Source: Sphingobium cyanobacteriorum (GTDB lineage Bacteria; Pseudomonadota; Alphaproteobacteria; Sphingomonadales; Sphingomonadaceae). Taken from it: a DNA stretch of 64,000 bases. The stretch covers positions 30,453 to 94,452 of the forward strand of contig NZ_JAUQOM010000011.1 of assembly GCF_030580935.1 (NCBI RefSeq). Direction: 5' to 3'. Under the pieces are notes generated by a model. It was not told the DNA's origin. It saw only the letters and a list, made by a program, of their open reading frames with translations, and made no database searches. Every line of letters begins with the position of its first letter. Position 1 is the first letter of the stretch. A program made the translations under genes and the position numbers. Positions 7,591 through 16,558 of this stretch are shown piece after piece.

Positions 7591-9333
7591 ATGACCGACT
7601 TGTCCCTCGACCGCCGCACCCTCTTCAAAAGCGCCGCCGCCCTGACACTGGCCGGTGCCTTCCCCGCCTGGGCGCGCAGCGGCACGCCGGGCCTGCATCC
7701 CGCGCCCGGCGTCCTGTCGGGCGAGACGATCGCGCTCGCCGTGGGGGAAAGCCATTTCGGCACCGGCGGACGATCGGCGCATGCGATCACCATCAACGGC
7801 ACTGTCCCCGCGCCGCTCATCCGCCTGCGCGAAGGGCAGCATGTCCGCCTCGCCGTCACGAATAATCTGAAAGAGGACACGTCGATCCACTGGCACGGAC
7901 TGATCGTTCCGTTCCAGATGGACGGGGTTCCCGGCGTCAGCTTCCCCGGTATCCGGCCCGGTGAAACCTTCACCTACGACTTTCCGATCCGCCAGTCGGG
8001 CACCTACTGGTATCACAGCCATTCGGGAATGCAGGAGGCGATGGGCCATTATGGCCCGATCGTCATCGACCCCGCCGGCGTCGATCCGGTACAGGCGACC
8101 CGCGAACATGTGATCGTGCTGGCCGACTGGTCGCCGGTCCACCCGCATATGCTGCTCAAACGCCTCAAGCAGATGGGCGGCTATCATAATTTCCAGCGCC
8201 AGACGCTTGGCAGTCTGCTCGCGGGCAAGGATCAGGGCCTCAAGGACCGGATGGACTGGGGCAGGATGCGGATGGACCCGACCGACATTTCCGATGTCAC
8301 CGGCTCCACCTACAGCTTCCTCGTCAACGGCCATGGCACGCCCGAAAACTGGACCGGCCTGTTCACCCCCGGCGAACGTGTCCGCCTGCGCATCATCAAT
8401 GCGTCCGCCATGACCAATTTCAACGTCCGCCTGCCCGGCCTGCCCATGACCGTGGTTCAGTGTGACGGCCAGCATGTCCAGCCGGTCGACACCGACGAAT
8501 TTCAGATCGGCATCGCCGAAACCTATGACGTGATCGTCCAGCCGACCGACGCCAAAGCCTATGCCCTGATCGCCGAAGCCATCGACCGCTCCGGCCAGGT
8601 CCGCGCCACGCTCGCGCCACAGCTTGGCATGGTCGCGCCGATCCCCGATCTGCGCCAGCGCCCGCTGCTGACGATGAAGGACATGGGGATGGACATGTCC
8701 GGCATGGACATGGGGCAGGGGGGCGTCATTGACCTCAGCCAGCCCGCCAATGACAGCATGGCCGGCCATAGCATGAAGATGCTCGACCCCTCGGTCGCGC
8801 CGGACGTACCGATGGGGCCGGGCGTCGCCACCCTTTCGTCCATGCCCGCCGATCGCACCGCCGACCGGCCCACGGGGCTGGAGGATGTCGATCATCGCGT
8901 CCTCACCTATGCCGATTTGCGCGCACTCGAACCCAATCAGGACGTGCGCACGCCGACCCGCTCGCTCGACATTCACCTGACCGCGAACATGGAACGCTAT
9001 ATGTGGTCCTTCGACGGGGTGAAGCTGTCCGACGGTGCCGACCCCATCGCCTTCCGCCATATGGAGCGCGTCCGCGTCACCCTCATCAACGACACGATGA
9101 TGCCGCACCCCATCCATATCCACGGCCATTTCTTTCAATTACTGACCGGCGATGATCCGGCGCACAATCCGCGCAAGCATACGGTGAACGTCCTGCCCGG
9201 CGGCAAGGTCAGCTTCGACCTGACGGCCGATGCGCTGGGCGACTGGGCCTTCCACTGTCACATGCTGATGCACATGCATACGGGCATGATGCGCGTCGTC
9301 ACTGTTCGTCATGTAACGGAGGACGCGGCATGA
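7591..9333 (+). CDS. copA: Multicopper oxidase CopA, copper resistance
   Basis: A 580-residue periplasmic multicopper oxidase. A Tat signal (DRRTLFKSAAA) precedes three cupredoxin domains. Copper ligands are seen in HWHG (100-103), YHSHSG (about 141-146), HPIHIHGHFF and HCHMLMHMHTGM near the C-terminus. A Met-rich stretch starting at residue 362 (MKDMGMDMSGMDM) is typical of CopA and probably binds Cu(I). It oxidises Cu(I) to the less toxic Cu(II). Its stop overlaps the copB start as ATGA. Length is normal for sphingomonad CopA. Confidence 0.96.
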   Translation: MTDLSLDRRTLFKSAAALTLAGAFPAWARSGTPGLHPAPGVLSGETIALAVGESHFGTGGRSAHAITINGTVPAPLIRLREGQHVRLAVTNNLKEDTSIHWHGLIVPFQMDGVPGVSFPGIRPGETFTYDFPIRQSGTYWYHSHSGMQEAMGHYGPIVIDPAGVDPVQATREHVIVLADWSPVHPHMLLKRLKQMGGYHNFQRQTLGSLLAGKDQGLKDRMDWGRMRMDPTDISDVTGSTYSFLVNGHGTPENWTGLFTPGERVRLRIINASAMTNFNVRLPGLPMTVVQCDGQHVQPVDTDEFQIGIAETYDVIVQPTDAKAYALIAEAIDRSGQVRATLAPQLGMVAPIPDLRQRPLLTMKDMGMDMSGMDMGQGGVIDLSQPANDSMAGHSMKMLDPSVAPDVPMGPGVATLSSMPADRTADRPTGLEDVDHRVLTYADLRALEPNQDVRTPTRSLDIHLTANMERYMWSFDGVKLSDGADPIAFRHMERVRVTLINDTMMPHPIHIHGHFFQLLTGDDPAHNPRKHTVNVLPGGKVSFDLTADALGDWAFHCHMLMHMHTGMMRVVTVRHVTEDAA

Positions 9334-10295
9334 AGCGCCTGATCACCGCCACTGCGCTGCTGCTCGCAAGTGCCGCCGTGCCCGCCTTCGCGCAGGATCA
9401 TGGCCAGATGGATCATGGCGCGCATCAGATGCCACAGGCGGAAGTCGCGCCGGCTGCCACCGAAACTGCCGATCCGCACGCAGGCCATGCCGCTCCCACG
9501 CCAGCCGATCCGGCCGATCCCCATGCCGGCCACGCCGCGCCCGCATCGAACGATGTGCCCAAAGGCATTGCGCCCGCAATCCCGACCGATCACGCCGCCG
9601 AAGCCTTTTACGACCCCACCACCATGGCCCGCGCCCGCGCCGCGATGCGCCAGGAAAGCGGCGGCATGACCTTTTCCCAGCTCATGATCGACCGCCTCGA
9701 ATATCGGGCGCAAAAGGGCAGCGATGGCTATCATTGGGAAGGCGAAGGCTGGATCGGCGGCGACATCGATCGCCTTGCCGTCAAGTCGGAAGGGGAGGGG
9801 GCTGTCGGCGGCCCGCTGGAAAGCGCCGAAGTCCAGGCGCTCTACAGCCGCGCGATCGACCCCTGGTGGAACCTTGTCGCCGGCGTCCGTCAGGATTTCC
9901 GGCCCCAGCCCCGGCGCACCTACGCCACCATCGGTATCGAAGGGCTCGCGCCCTATTGGTTCGAAGTGGAGGCGCAGGCATTCCTGTCGAACAAGGGCGA
10001 TGCCCATCTCCGCCTGGAAGGCAGCTATGATCAGCGCATAACCCAGCGTCTCGTTCTCCAGCCGGCCGCCGAAGTGAATGTCGCGGCGCAGGATGTGCCG
10101 GACCTGGGTATCGGGTCCGGCCTGTCGAATGTCGAGCTTGGCTTGCGTCTGCGCTACGAATTTGCCCGCGAATTCGCGCCCTATATCGGCGTCAACTGGG
10201 AACGGCGCTTCGGCGACACCGCCCGCTATGCGCGCGCGGCAGGGGAGGGGGCCTCCGCCACCAGCCTGGTGATGGGGATCCGCTTCTGGTTCTAA
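9330..10295 (+). CDS. copB: Outer-membrane copper resistance protein CopB
   Basis: A 321-residue protein with a signal peptide ending AFAQ, a His/Met-rich linker (about residues 22-75) and a C-terminal beta-barrel of alternating residues ending MGIRFWF, the terminal Phe being typical of outer-membrane proteins. The linker contains QDHGQMDHGAHQM and two exact copies of ADPHAGHAAP, likely copper ligands. It is translationally coupled to copA. CopB is believed to sequester copper at the outer membrane. Confidence 0.95.
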   Translation: MKRLITATALLLASAAVPAFAQDHGQMDHGAHQMPQAEVAPAATETADPHAGHAAPTPADPADPHAGHAAPASNDVPKGIAPAIPTDHAAEAFYDPTTMARARAAMRQESGGMTFSQLMIDRLEYRAQKGSDGYHWEGEGWIGGDIDRLAVKSEGEGAVGGPLESAEVQALYSRAIDPWWNLVAGVRQDFRPQPRRTYATIGIEGLAPYWFEVEAQAFLSNKGDAHLRLEGSYDQRITQRLVLQPAAEVNVAAQDVPDLGIGSGLSNVELGLRLRYEFAREFAPYIGVNWERRFGDTARYARAAGEGASATSLVMGIRFWF

Positions 10296-10436
10296 TGCGA
10301 CTCATTTCGGCATAAGCTGCCGACCCTCCGCCAGAAATTGTCATCAAGCCGGCGGGGGACGGCCCGTTTCGTTTCATTGCGCCGTTTTGTCTGGCTAAGC
10401 TGCGATCCCGATACCGAAAAGAACGGATCAGGGTAG

Positions 10437-11150
10437 ATGCTGCGTTCCGCCTGTACAGGCTTCCTGTCTCTTTGCGTCCTGCTCGCGCCGGACGCCGCGA
10501 CGGCGCAGACGGACGATGCTGGCCCATGGGCGCTCAGCGGCGGCTTCGACCTGATCGAAGTGCGCGCGGGCAAGGGCGATGCGATATTCCTGCTCGACAG
10601 CAGCTTCTCGCTGGGCAATGCCACTGACCAGCTCATGCTGGTGACGCAGGGCGGGGGTGCGCTCGGCAGCCAGATTGACGAGGTGCAGGCCCGGCTCTTT
10701 TACGGCCGCACCGTCGGCAACACGACCTGGCTTGTGGGCATACGCAAGGATGTCAAGCCGCACCCGCGCGATGTCCACGCCGTCATCGGTGCGCAGGGTA
10801 TGATCGGTACGCGACTCAACTGGGAAAGCTATCTCTTTCTGTCCGATCGGGGACGACTGACCGGGGAAGGCCAGGTCATCTATCAGCTTCCGATCACCCC
10901 GCGCCTGTATCTGGAACCGCGTGTCGCGGTTGGCTGGTCGGCCCGGTCGAGCGTGGCCGAAGCCACAGGATCGGGCTTCACCGAAGGGGAAGGGACGGTG
11001 CGCTTGCGTTACCGGCTCACGTCCAAAATCAACGCCTATGCCGGCGTCGTTCACGAAAGGCTGCTGGGGGCCACCCGTCACCTCGCTCGCGCGCAGGGCG
11101 ACACGCTGCAATCGACCATGGGGGTGATCGGCTTCGGCTTCAGTCTTTAG
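10437..11150 (+). CDS. CopB-family outer-membrane protein without the His/Met-rich linker
   Basis: A 237-residue protein with a signal peptide (to DAATAQ) and a beta-barrel that follows the same order of motifs as CopB: an ALFYGR-like strand (ARLFYGRTVGN), a VGIRKDVKPHPR turn, a YLFLSDRGRLTGEGQ strand, RLYLEPRVAVGWSA, and a C-terminal MGVIGFGFSL. Unlike the copB product just upstream it has no His/Met-rich N-terminal region. It begins 141 bases after copB, probably with its own start signals. It may be a diverged duplicate that supports copper efflux or barrel assembly, or a general porin-like protein. Confidence 0.75.
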   Translation: MLRSACTGFLSLCVLLAPDAATAQTDDAGPWALSGGFDLIEVRAGKGDAIFLLDSSFSLGNATDQLMLVTQGGGALGSQIDEVQARLFYGRTVGNTTWLVGIRKDVKPHPRDVHAVIGAQGMIGTRLNWESYLFLSDRGRLTGEGQVIYQLPITPRLYLEPRVAVGWSARSSVAEATGSGFTEGEGTVRLRYRLTSKINAYAGVVHERLLGATRHLARAQGDTLQSTMGVIGFGFSL

Positions 11151-11348
11151 GGCGCACGAAGCCATAGCGACAAGCGCGTCAGGCATCGCGCATATGATGT
11201 GCGGCAGGCGCACATATTCCATGCTTGGCGATCAATCCGATAATAGTAATCCTGGTAATCTAATTGGGCGGCTTTCGGCGTCCAGTTTCATCGACGTCGG
11301 CTGCGTGTCCGGCGCCGAACGATGCCGTGTGCAAAAAGGAGAGAGATC

Positions 11349-12644
11349 ATGGCCAGGACAATTGCTGACTGGATCAAGACGGATGGATATTTTCTCTCGT
11401 CACGCAATCCAATCGCCAACGCCGATCAAATCTGGGTCGAGCAGCAGGCGCTGTGCTTGCGCGCGCGCGATGATGTGAAGGCCGCGACCCTGAAAGCGAA
11501 ATTCCTGTGGGCGACCGTCTCGGAAACGGTAAGCGATCAGGCCAAGGCCCTGCTCGATGATTTCATCCAGGAATATGCGCTGAACTATATCAACAAGGCC
11601 TGCAACAGCGACGCGGAGCATCCGCGCATATTCCAGAACTGGATGATCGCGCATGACTGGTTCGGTCATCATTCCCCGTCCTGCCGGATTGGCGGCGACA
11701 ACCCCGACAATGGTTATCGTCTGATCCCTGTCGCGCATGGCGGGCACTACCGCATCGATGGACAGCGGCTTGGCACGGGGCCGGCGGACGTTACCTGGAC
11801 CATCGTTGGCAATCCCGGCACGTCGATCACGCTGGCCAGCCTGACATGTGAAGATTTTGAGGTGGCCGACGATGGCAGCTTCACCGTCACGATCGACGAC
11901 CAGCCCGCGAACGGACGCAGCAATCATCTGCAAACCCAGCGTGGCGCGATGTTCCTGTTCATCCGGGACGCGCTGGGCGACTGGGACAGCGAACGGCCCA
12001 ACGCCCTGCGCGTCACCCGCCTCAATCCCACGGGTGTGGCACCGATCAGCGAGGATGAAATGGCCTATCGCGCCATCGAATGGATGCTGGGGGACGTGCC
12101 GCTCTATTACTGGTTCACCATGCTGACGCATGGCAAGCCGCCGAACCGCCTGATCCGGCCGGCGAGTTCGGGCGGCGTTGGCGGCTTGCGGTCACAGTTC
12201 GGCTGCTACGGCACCCTGCGGATCGGCGACGACGAAGCCTATGTCATCAAGGTGAATGGCGGCAACGCTGCCTTCCGCGATATCGTCGTCCATGACTGGT
12301 GGCACCGCAGCATCGCGCCCAACCTGTCCACCGGCTCGCTCAACAATGCCCAGATCGCGGCAGACGCAGATGGCCATTTCACCTTTGCCATCGGGCCGAC
12401 CGATCCTGGCATCCACAACTGGCTCGATACGGGCGGCCTGAACGAAACGATCCTGCTGCACCGCTGGCAAGGCGTGCCAAGCGACACGCCGGAAGATCAA
12501 TTGCCCTGCCTCATCAGCGAACAACTGGTGAAGCTGGCCGATATCGAAGCTGCAACCGCGGGCGCGAAAGCCTGCACCGCCGCGGAACGGGAGCAGCAGA
12601 TCGCCCAGCGGCGGACAAGCTGGGCGGGCCGCCTCGAACTATAA
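11349..12644 (+). CDS. DUF1214-type domain protein, function unknown
   Basis: A 431-residue protein without signal peptide. The C-terminal part carries the pattern typical of DUF1214 proteins: YGTLRIGDDEAYVIKV, a WWHRSIAP segment, TGSLNNAQIAADADGHFTF and DPGIHNWLDTGG. Such proteins often occur beside sulfotransferases in sphingomonads and mycobacteria, as here. The start at 11349 is chosen for a strong AAGGAGAG at 11336-11343; a Met nine codons upstream lacks one. No catalytic residues are established, so no reaction is proposed. It heads a plus-strand group with the small ORF, MarR gene and sulfotransferase. Confidence 0.7.
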   Translation: MARTIADWIKTDGYFLSSRNPIANADQIWVEQQALCLRARDDVKAATLKAKFLWATVSETVSDQAKALLDDFIQEYALNYINKACNSDAEHPRIFQNWMIAHDWFGHHSPSCRIGGDNPDNGYRLIPVAHGGHYRIDGQRLGTGPADVTWTIVGNPGTSITLASLTCEDFEVADDGSFTVTIDDQPANGRSNHLQTQRGAMFLFIRDALGDWDSERPNALRVTRLNPTGVAPISEDEMAYRAIEWMLGDVPLYYWFTMLTHGKPPNRLIRPASSGGVGGLRSQFGCYGTLRIGDDEAYVIKVNGGNAAFRDIVVHDWWHRSIAPNLSTGSLNNAQIAADADGHFTFAIGPTDPGIHNWLDTGGLNETILLHRWQGVPSDTPEDQLPCLISEQLVKLADIEAATAGAKACTAAEREQQIAQRRTSWAGRLEL

Positions 12645-12665
12645 TCCTGAGAGAGGGAGACAGAG

Positions 12666-12767
12666 ATGAGCATCGCCGGCATCGCGCTGCCAGACATGAA
12701 AGGCGCAACGGGCGCTACTGCACCGTTCCCCTGTTCCGGCTCTACGCACAGCCTGTTCTCAGTGTGA
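12666..12767 (+). CDS. 33-residue ORF with strong RBS, possible peptide or gene remnant
   Basis: The ATG at 12666 follows a good GAGAGGGAGAC purine stretch and opens a 33-residue frame (MSIAGIALPDMKGATGAT...) ending in TGA 12765-12767. The stop overlaps a GTG (12764) in frame with the MarR gene, so it might couple translation to the regulator. Its composition is not clearly that of a real protein; it may instead be the start of a decayed gene. Confidence 0.35.
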   Translation: MSIAGIALPDMKGATGATAPFPCSGSTHSLFSV

Positions 12768-12781
12768 CGAAAGACGTGAAG

Positions 12782-13333
12782 ATGGCGGGGCGGGCAGCAG
12801 CACATGTAAGCGATCTGATCGATCAGGCGGAAAAGGCCTGGGCGCTGGATGACGATGTGACCAATGCGCGCATCAACGCGCTCAGCACGCGGATACTCGA
12901 AGTGGCACGATCGGTAGAGCGCAGCTTCGAGGTGCAGTGCCGCGCGCGCGGATTGAACACTGGCGAGTTGCTTGTGCTCGATGCGCTGCACCGGCTTGGT
13001 CTGCCCTTTGAAGCGACACCCTCGCAGTTGCGACAGCATTTCTTCATCTCCTTTGCGGGGATCGGGAAGCGGGTGAATGCGCTGGAGGCATTGGGCTATG
13101 TCGAGCGTAACCAGCAGGTGACAGACAGGCGCAGCCAGAAAATCCGGCTGACACCGGATGGTCTTGCAATATTGCGGGCCTTCGAGGGGCGCCAGCATAG
13201 GGTTCCCCACCGGGTCGCCATCGCGTCCATGGAAAGCGCGGAGCAGGAGATGCTGGCGATGTTGCTGCGCAAGCTGCATCGCCAGATCGAGACGATCACT
13301 GCAACCATGCCCGATAGCACAGCGCAATCCTGA
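12782..13333 (+). CDS. MarR-family transcriptional regulator
   Basis: A 183-residue DNA-binding protein with the MarR winged helix: TGELLVLDALHRLG, ATPSQLRQHFFISFAGIGKRVNALEALGYVER (recognition helix) and the wing NQQVTDRRSQKIRLTPDG. Long flanking helices would dimerise. The ATG at 12782 is used here; an in-frame GTG at 12764 would add six residues and overlap the small upstream ORF. It likely controls the DUF1214/sulfotransferase group in response to a small ligand, as MarR proteins usually regulate their own neighbourhood. Confidence 0.88.
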   Translation: MAGRAAAHVSDLIDQAEKAWALDDDVTNARINALSTRILEVARSVERSFEVQCRARGLNTGELLVLDALHRLGLPFEATPSQLRQHFFISFAGIGKRVNALEALGYVERNQQVTDRRSQKIRLTPDGLAILRAFEGRQHRVPHRVAIASMESAEQEMLAMLLRKLHRQIETITATMPDSTAQS

Positions 13334-13410
13334 TCATTGGCCGCAGGCTGGCCGCCGCGCCACCCACGGATAATGCGGGGATGGCATGAAATGAGAAGAA
13401 GGAGGGGAGT

Positions 13411-14595
13411 ATGGCCGTGGAAGGCAATGAACGTCTGCTGGACATCGATTCCGTGATCGCATCCGCCGAAATTGCCTCAGGCACCTGCGGCCTTGTCGAT
13501 GATGCCCTGCGGCATCGGGTCAGCAAGCTGCTGGAAGCCTTTCGTGCGCGCGGGGCATATACGGCCGACCAGGGCATCGCCACGCGGCGCCAGGTCGTCA
13601 AGCTGTTGGCGCGGCGCCTGAACATCGCACGCGACATCGGCAATCATCCCGCTATCCTGGATGAAGAGATTATCGATCCGATCTTCATCATCGGCTTCCC
13701 CCGCACGGGCACGTCCATCCAGCAGGCACTGCTCGGTGCGGATCCCGCCAACCGGCCGGTCAGAGCATGGCAGGTGCACGAGCCGTCGCCCCCACCGGGA
13801 GAGCGCCCGGTGACAGCCGCGCGAAAGGCTGCCGCGGATGCAGTGGTGCGGCATTTCCTTGACCGTTGCCCCGGCATCATCGCACTCCATCCCTATTGGG
13901 ATATGGGGGCGGAGACACTGATCGAAGACGAGGAAATCCTGACCTTGGACTTCTTCGACAATTATCCGGTCGTCCTGTGCGATGCGCCCACTCTTGCGAT
14001 CCGGGTCGGGGAAGAGGATTTCGAGGATGCCTACCGCTTCCTCAAGCTGTTCCTCCAGCATCAGCAATGGCGGCAACCGCGCAAACGCTGGGTGCTCAAG
14101 GGTATCGAGCATCAACGCCACCTTTCCACGCTGTTCAAGGTTTTTCCCGATGCCCGATGCCTTTTCCCGCACCGGGAACCGGCGAAATTCCTGCCCTCCA
14201 ATCTGACGATCGCAGGCGTCGTGTATGACGGGATTACCTGTGGCGGCATCGATCGCCAGACGCTGGCTGCGGGTTATCTCGCCGATTTCTCCGGTCGACT
14301 GGCCGCTGTGATGGCAGATCCCGCGATGCACGATCCGCGCGTGCGTCACATGGCGTTCAACCGCTTCATATCCGATCCGGTCGCAGCGCTGAAGCAATGC
14401 TATGCCGAATGGGGATTTGACTGGACGCCAGAAGGCGAAGCGGCGATGCGCGCATGGCTCGATGATCCGGCCAATGACAGCGATCGCTATGGGCGCCATA
14501 CATATACGTTCGCACCGTTCGGTGTTGACTGGCAGACGCTCGGCCCGACATTCGATGTCTATCGGCAGCGTTATCTTTCGGCCGGCATGTCCTGA
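13411..14595 (+). CDS. Sulfotransferase family protein (PAPS-dependent)
   Basis: A 394-residue cytoplasmic enzyme. The 5'-phosphosulfate-binding loop is IIGFPRTGTSIQQ (about 93-105), and FPHREPAKFLPSN in the middle resembles the 3'-phosphate-binding region. It would transfer a sulfo group from PAPS to an alcohol or amine; the acceptor cannot be read from sequence. A strong GAAGGAGGGG precedes the ATG at 13411. It follows the MarR gene by 77 bases. Members of this family often lie beside DUF1214 proteins in actinobacteria and sphingomonads. Confidence 0.85.
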   Translation: MAVEGNERLLDIDSVIASAEIASGTCGLVDDALRHRVSKLLEAFRARGAYTADQGIATRRQVVKLLARRLNIARDIGNHPAILDEEIIDPIFIIGFPRTGTSIQQALLGADPANRPVRAWQVHEPSPPPGERPVTAARKAAADAVVRHFLDRCPGIIALHPYWDMGAETLIEDEEILTLDFFDNYPVVLCDAPTLAIRVGEEDFEDAYRFLKLFLQHQQWRQPRKRWVLKGIEHQRHLSTLFKVFPDARCLFPHREPAKFLPSNLTIAGVVYDGITCGGIDRQTLAAGYLADFSGRLAAVMADPAMHDPRVRHMAFNRFISDPVAALKQCYAEWGFDWTPEGEAAMRAWLDDPANDSDRYGRHTYTFAPFGVDWQTLGPTFDVYRQRYLSAGMS

Positions 14596-14803
14596 CCGGC
14601 AGGCGTTCCATAATCATATGGCCCATTGATGCTGCAAATGGGGATCGCTGTCTCATGGCGCAGCATCTGGCCGGAAGGACGCCTGCAATTCCGCGCAGCC
14701 GCCCAAGGCACCCGTGTCCACAGCGGGTCTGTGCACCAATCAGCCTGCCCCCAATGCCGATGATGTCGACCTGGGATCGACCCATGACGGCAGCAAAGGC
14801 CGC

Positions 14804-15961
14804 TTATTGCAGCGACAGGGCCAGATGCTGTTCGACCAGCGCGACGTGCAATCTGATGCCCAGACCCAGCACATCGTCGTTGAAATCATAATGCGGATTG
14901 TGCAGCGGCGTAGCCCCTTCCGGCTTGCCCTGGCCCAGCCAGATATAGGCCCCTTTGCACGCTTGCAGCATGAAGGCGAAATCTTCCGAGGTGAAGGCCG
15001 GGTCGGGCGCCAGTTGCGCGACGCCCACGGTCGCGGCGGCGTCCAGCGCCTCCTGCGCGGCTTGGGCATCGTTGATCGTCGCGGGATAATAGCGTTGATA
15101 ATCGACCGTGGCGGTCAGTTCGCCCGCCAGTGCGACGCCTGCGGCAATCTCGCGGATCGACGCCTCGATCCGGTCCTGCACCGCCGGATCGAATGTGCGG
15201 ACGGTCCCTGACACGGTCACCAGGTCGGGGATGACATTATGGGTATGCCCGCCATGTATCTGCGTGATGGACAGGACGGCGGATGCTGTCGGCGCGATCC
15301 GGCGTGACACGATTGCGTTTAATTGCTGCACCAATGCTGCTGCAGCAAAAATCGCGTCCGGTGTGTCCTGCGGGATGGCGGCGTGGCCGCCGCGTCCTTC
15401 CAGCCGGATCTCGAACTTGTCGGCCGCCCCCATGATCGGGCCGGGGCGCGTCGCGATCGTCCCTGCGGGCAGGTCGGGCCAGTTGTGCAGCGCGAACACC
15501 CGGTCGCAGGGGAAGCGTTCGAACAATCCTTCCCGCACCATCTCGCGCGCGCCGCCCTGGCCTTCCTCGGCGGGCTGGAAGAAAAAATGGACCGTGCCGT
15601 CGAAATTGCGGCTCCGGTTCAGATGCTGCGCCGCGCCCAGCAGCATCGCGACATGTCCGTCATGACCGCAGCCATGGAAGGTGCCGGGCGTCGTGCTGGC
15701 ATAGGGCAGGTTGGTCTGCTCATGGATCGGAAGCGCGTCCATATCGGCGCGCAGGCCAATGCTGCGTCCCGACGTGCCGTTGCGCATTATGCCGACCACG
15801 CCGGTCCGGCCGATCCCCTCATGCACCTCCAGCCCCAGCGCGCGCAGGTGTTCGGCGATCCGTCCGGCGGTGCGGTGCTCGCAAAAGCCCAGTTCGGGAT
15901 GGGCATGGATGTCGCGGCGAAATGCGACGAGCGGCTGGATCAGGTCGGATATGTCGGTCAT
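14804..15961 (-). CDS. M20-family amidohydrolase (hippurate hydrolase / N-acyl-amino-acid deacylase type)
   Basis: A 385-residue metal-dependent amidase. HPELGF at 21-26, the metal site HGCGHDGH at 96-103 and QPAEEGQGG (about 128-136) are diagnostic of the hippurate/IAA-amino-acid hydrolase subgroup; DADALP is present as RADMDALP. The dimerisation domain contains GRGGHAAIPQDTPD. It should release an amino acid or amine from an N-acyl conjugate. It lies downstream of the Lrp regulator and aminotransferase genes on the same strand, consistent with feeding an amine or amino acid into that pathway. Confidence 0.9.
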   Translation of the reverse strand: MTDISDLIQPLVAFRRDIHAHPELGFCEHRTAGRIAEHLRALGLEVHEGIGRTGVVGIMRNGTSGRSIGLRADMDALPIHEQTNLPYASTTPGTFHGCGHDGHVAMLLGAAQHLNRSRNFDGTVHFFFQPAEEGQGGAREMVREGLFERFPCDRVFALHNWPDLPAGTIATRPGPIMGAADKFEIRLEGRGGHAAIPQDTPDAIFAAAALVQQLNAIVSRRIAPTASAVLSITQIHGGHTHNVIPDLVTVSGTVRTFDPAVQDRIEASIREIAAGVALAGELTATVDYQRYYPATINDAQAAQEALDAAATVGVAQLAPDPAFTSEDFAFMLQACKGAYIWLGQGKPEGATPLHNPHYDFNDDVLGLGIRLHVALVEQHLALSLQ

Positions 15962-16043
15962 GGAAAGACGCTAAACTCCATCTCGCTTAAAGGAAACTCG
16001 GCTCCTGCTTGCGCAGGACCAGGCTCCCCGAACGCATGCGCTC

Positions 16044-16538
16044 CTATCGCTGTTCGCCGAACAGGTGCTGGATCGGATAATGATGTTTGATGAAGGGCGA
16101 TTTGATCACGACATAGCTGAAATATTTCTCGATCCCGTAATCGCTTTCCAGCATCCCCTCGATGATCGACTGATAATGCGCCACGCCGCGCGTCACGAAT
16201 TTCAGCAGATAATCATAGCCGCCGCTGACCAGATGACATTCGACGATCTCGTCCAGCTTGCGGATGCGCGTTTCGAACCGGGAAAAGTCGCCGGCCCGAT
16301 GCTCGGTCAGCGTGACCTCGGTGAATACGGTCAGATATTCGCCCAGCTTGTGCAGGTTGATATGCGCGCCATAGCCGGTGATGTAGCCCGCCTTCTCCAG
16401 CCGCTTGACCCGCGTGAGGCAGGGGCTGGGGGACAGGCCGACCGCATCGGCCAGCTCGACATTGGTGATGCGGCCGGATTGCTGAAGCTGCGTAAGGATC
16501 TTGAGGTCGATCCTGTCCAGTCGTGGTCCGCCCAACAT
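16044..16538 (-). CDS. Lrp/AsnC-family transcriptional regulator
   Basis: A 164-residue regulator. The N-terminal helix-turn-helix (LDRIDLKILTQLQQSGRITN, then LADAVGLSPSPCLTRVKRLE) is followed by the RAM ligand-binding domain (VECHLVSGGYDYLLKFVTRG). Lrp proteins respond to amino acids. It is 20 bases after the aminotransferase gene, likely its co-transcribed regulator, and may also control the amidohydrolase and dehydrogenase genes nearby. Confidence 0.93.
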   Translation of the reverse strand: MLGGPRLDRIDLKILTQLQQSGRITNVELADAVGLSPSPCLTRVKRLEKAGYITGYGAHINLHKLGEYLTVFTEVTLTEHRAGDFSRFETRIRKLDEIVECHLVSGGYDYLLKFVTRGVAHYQSIIEGMLESDYGIEKYFSYVVIKSPFIKHHYPIQHLFGEQR

Positions 16539-16558
16539 AGCCCTGCTCCCCCCTGTTT

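Noticed and set aside
6889..9138. 749-codon minus-strand frame opposite copA and the sigma gene
   Set aside because: Composition is that of a reverse-complement shadow; the plus strand carries recognisable multicopper oxidase motifs throughout.
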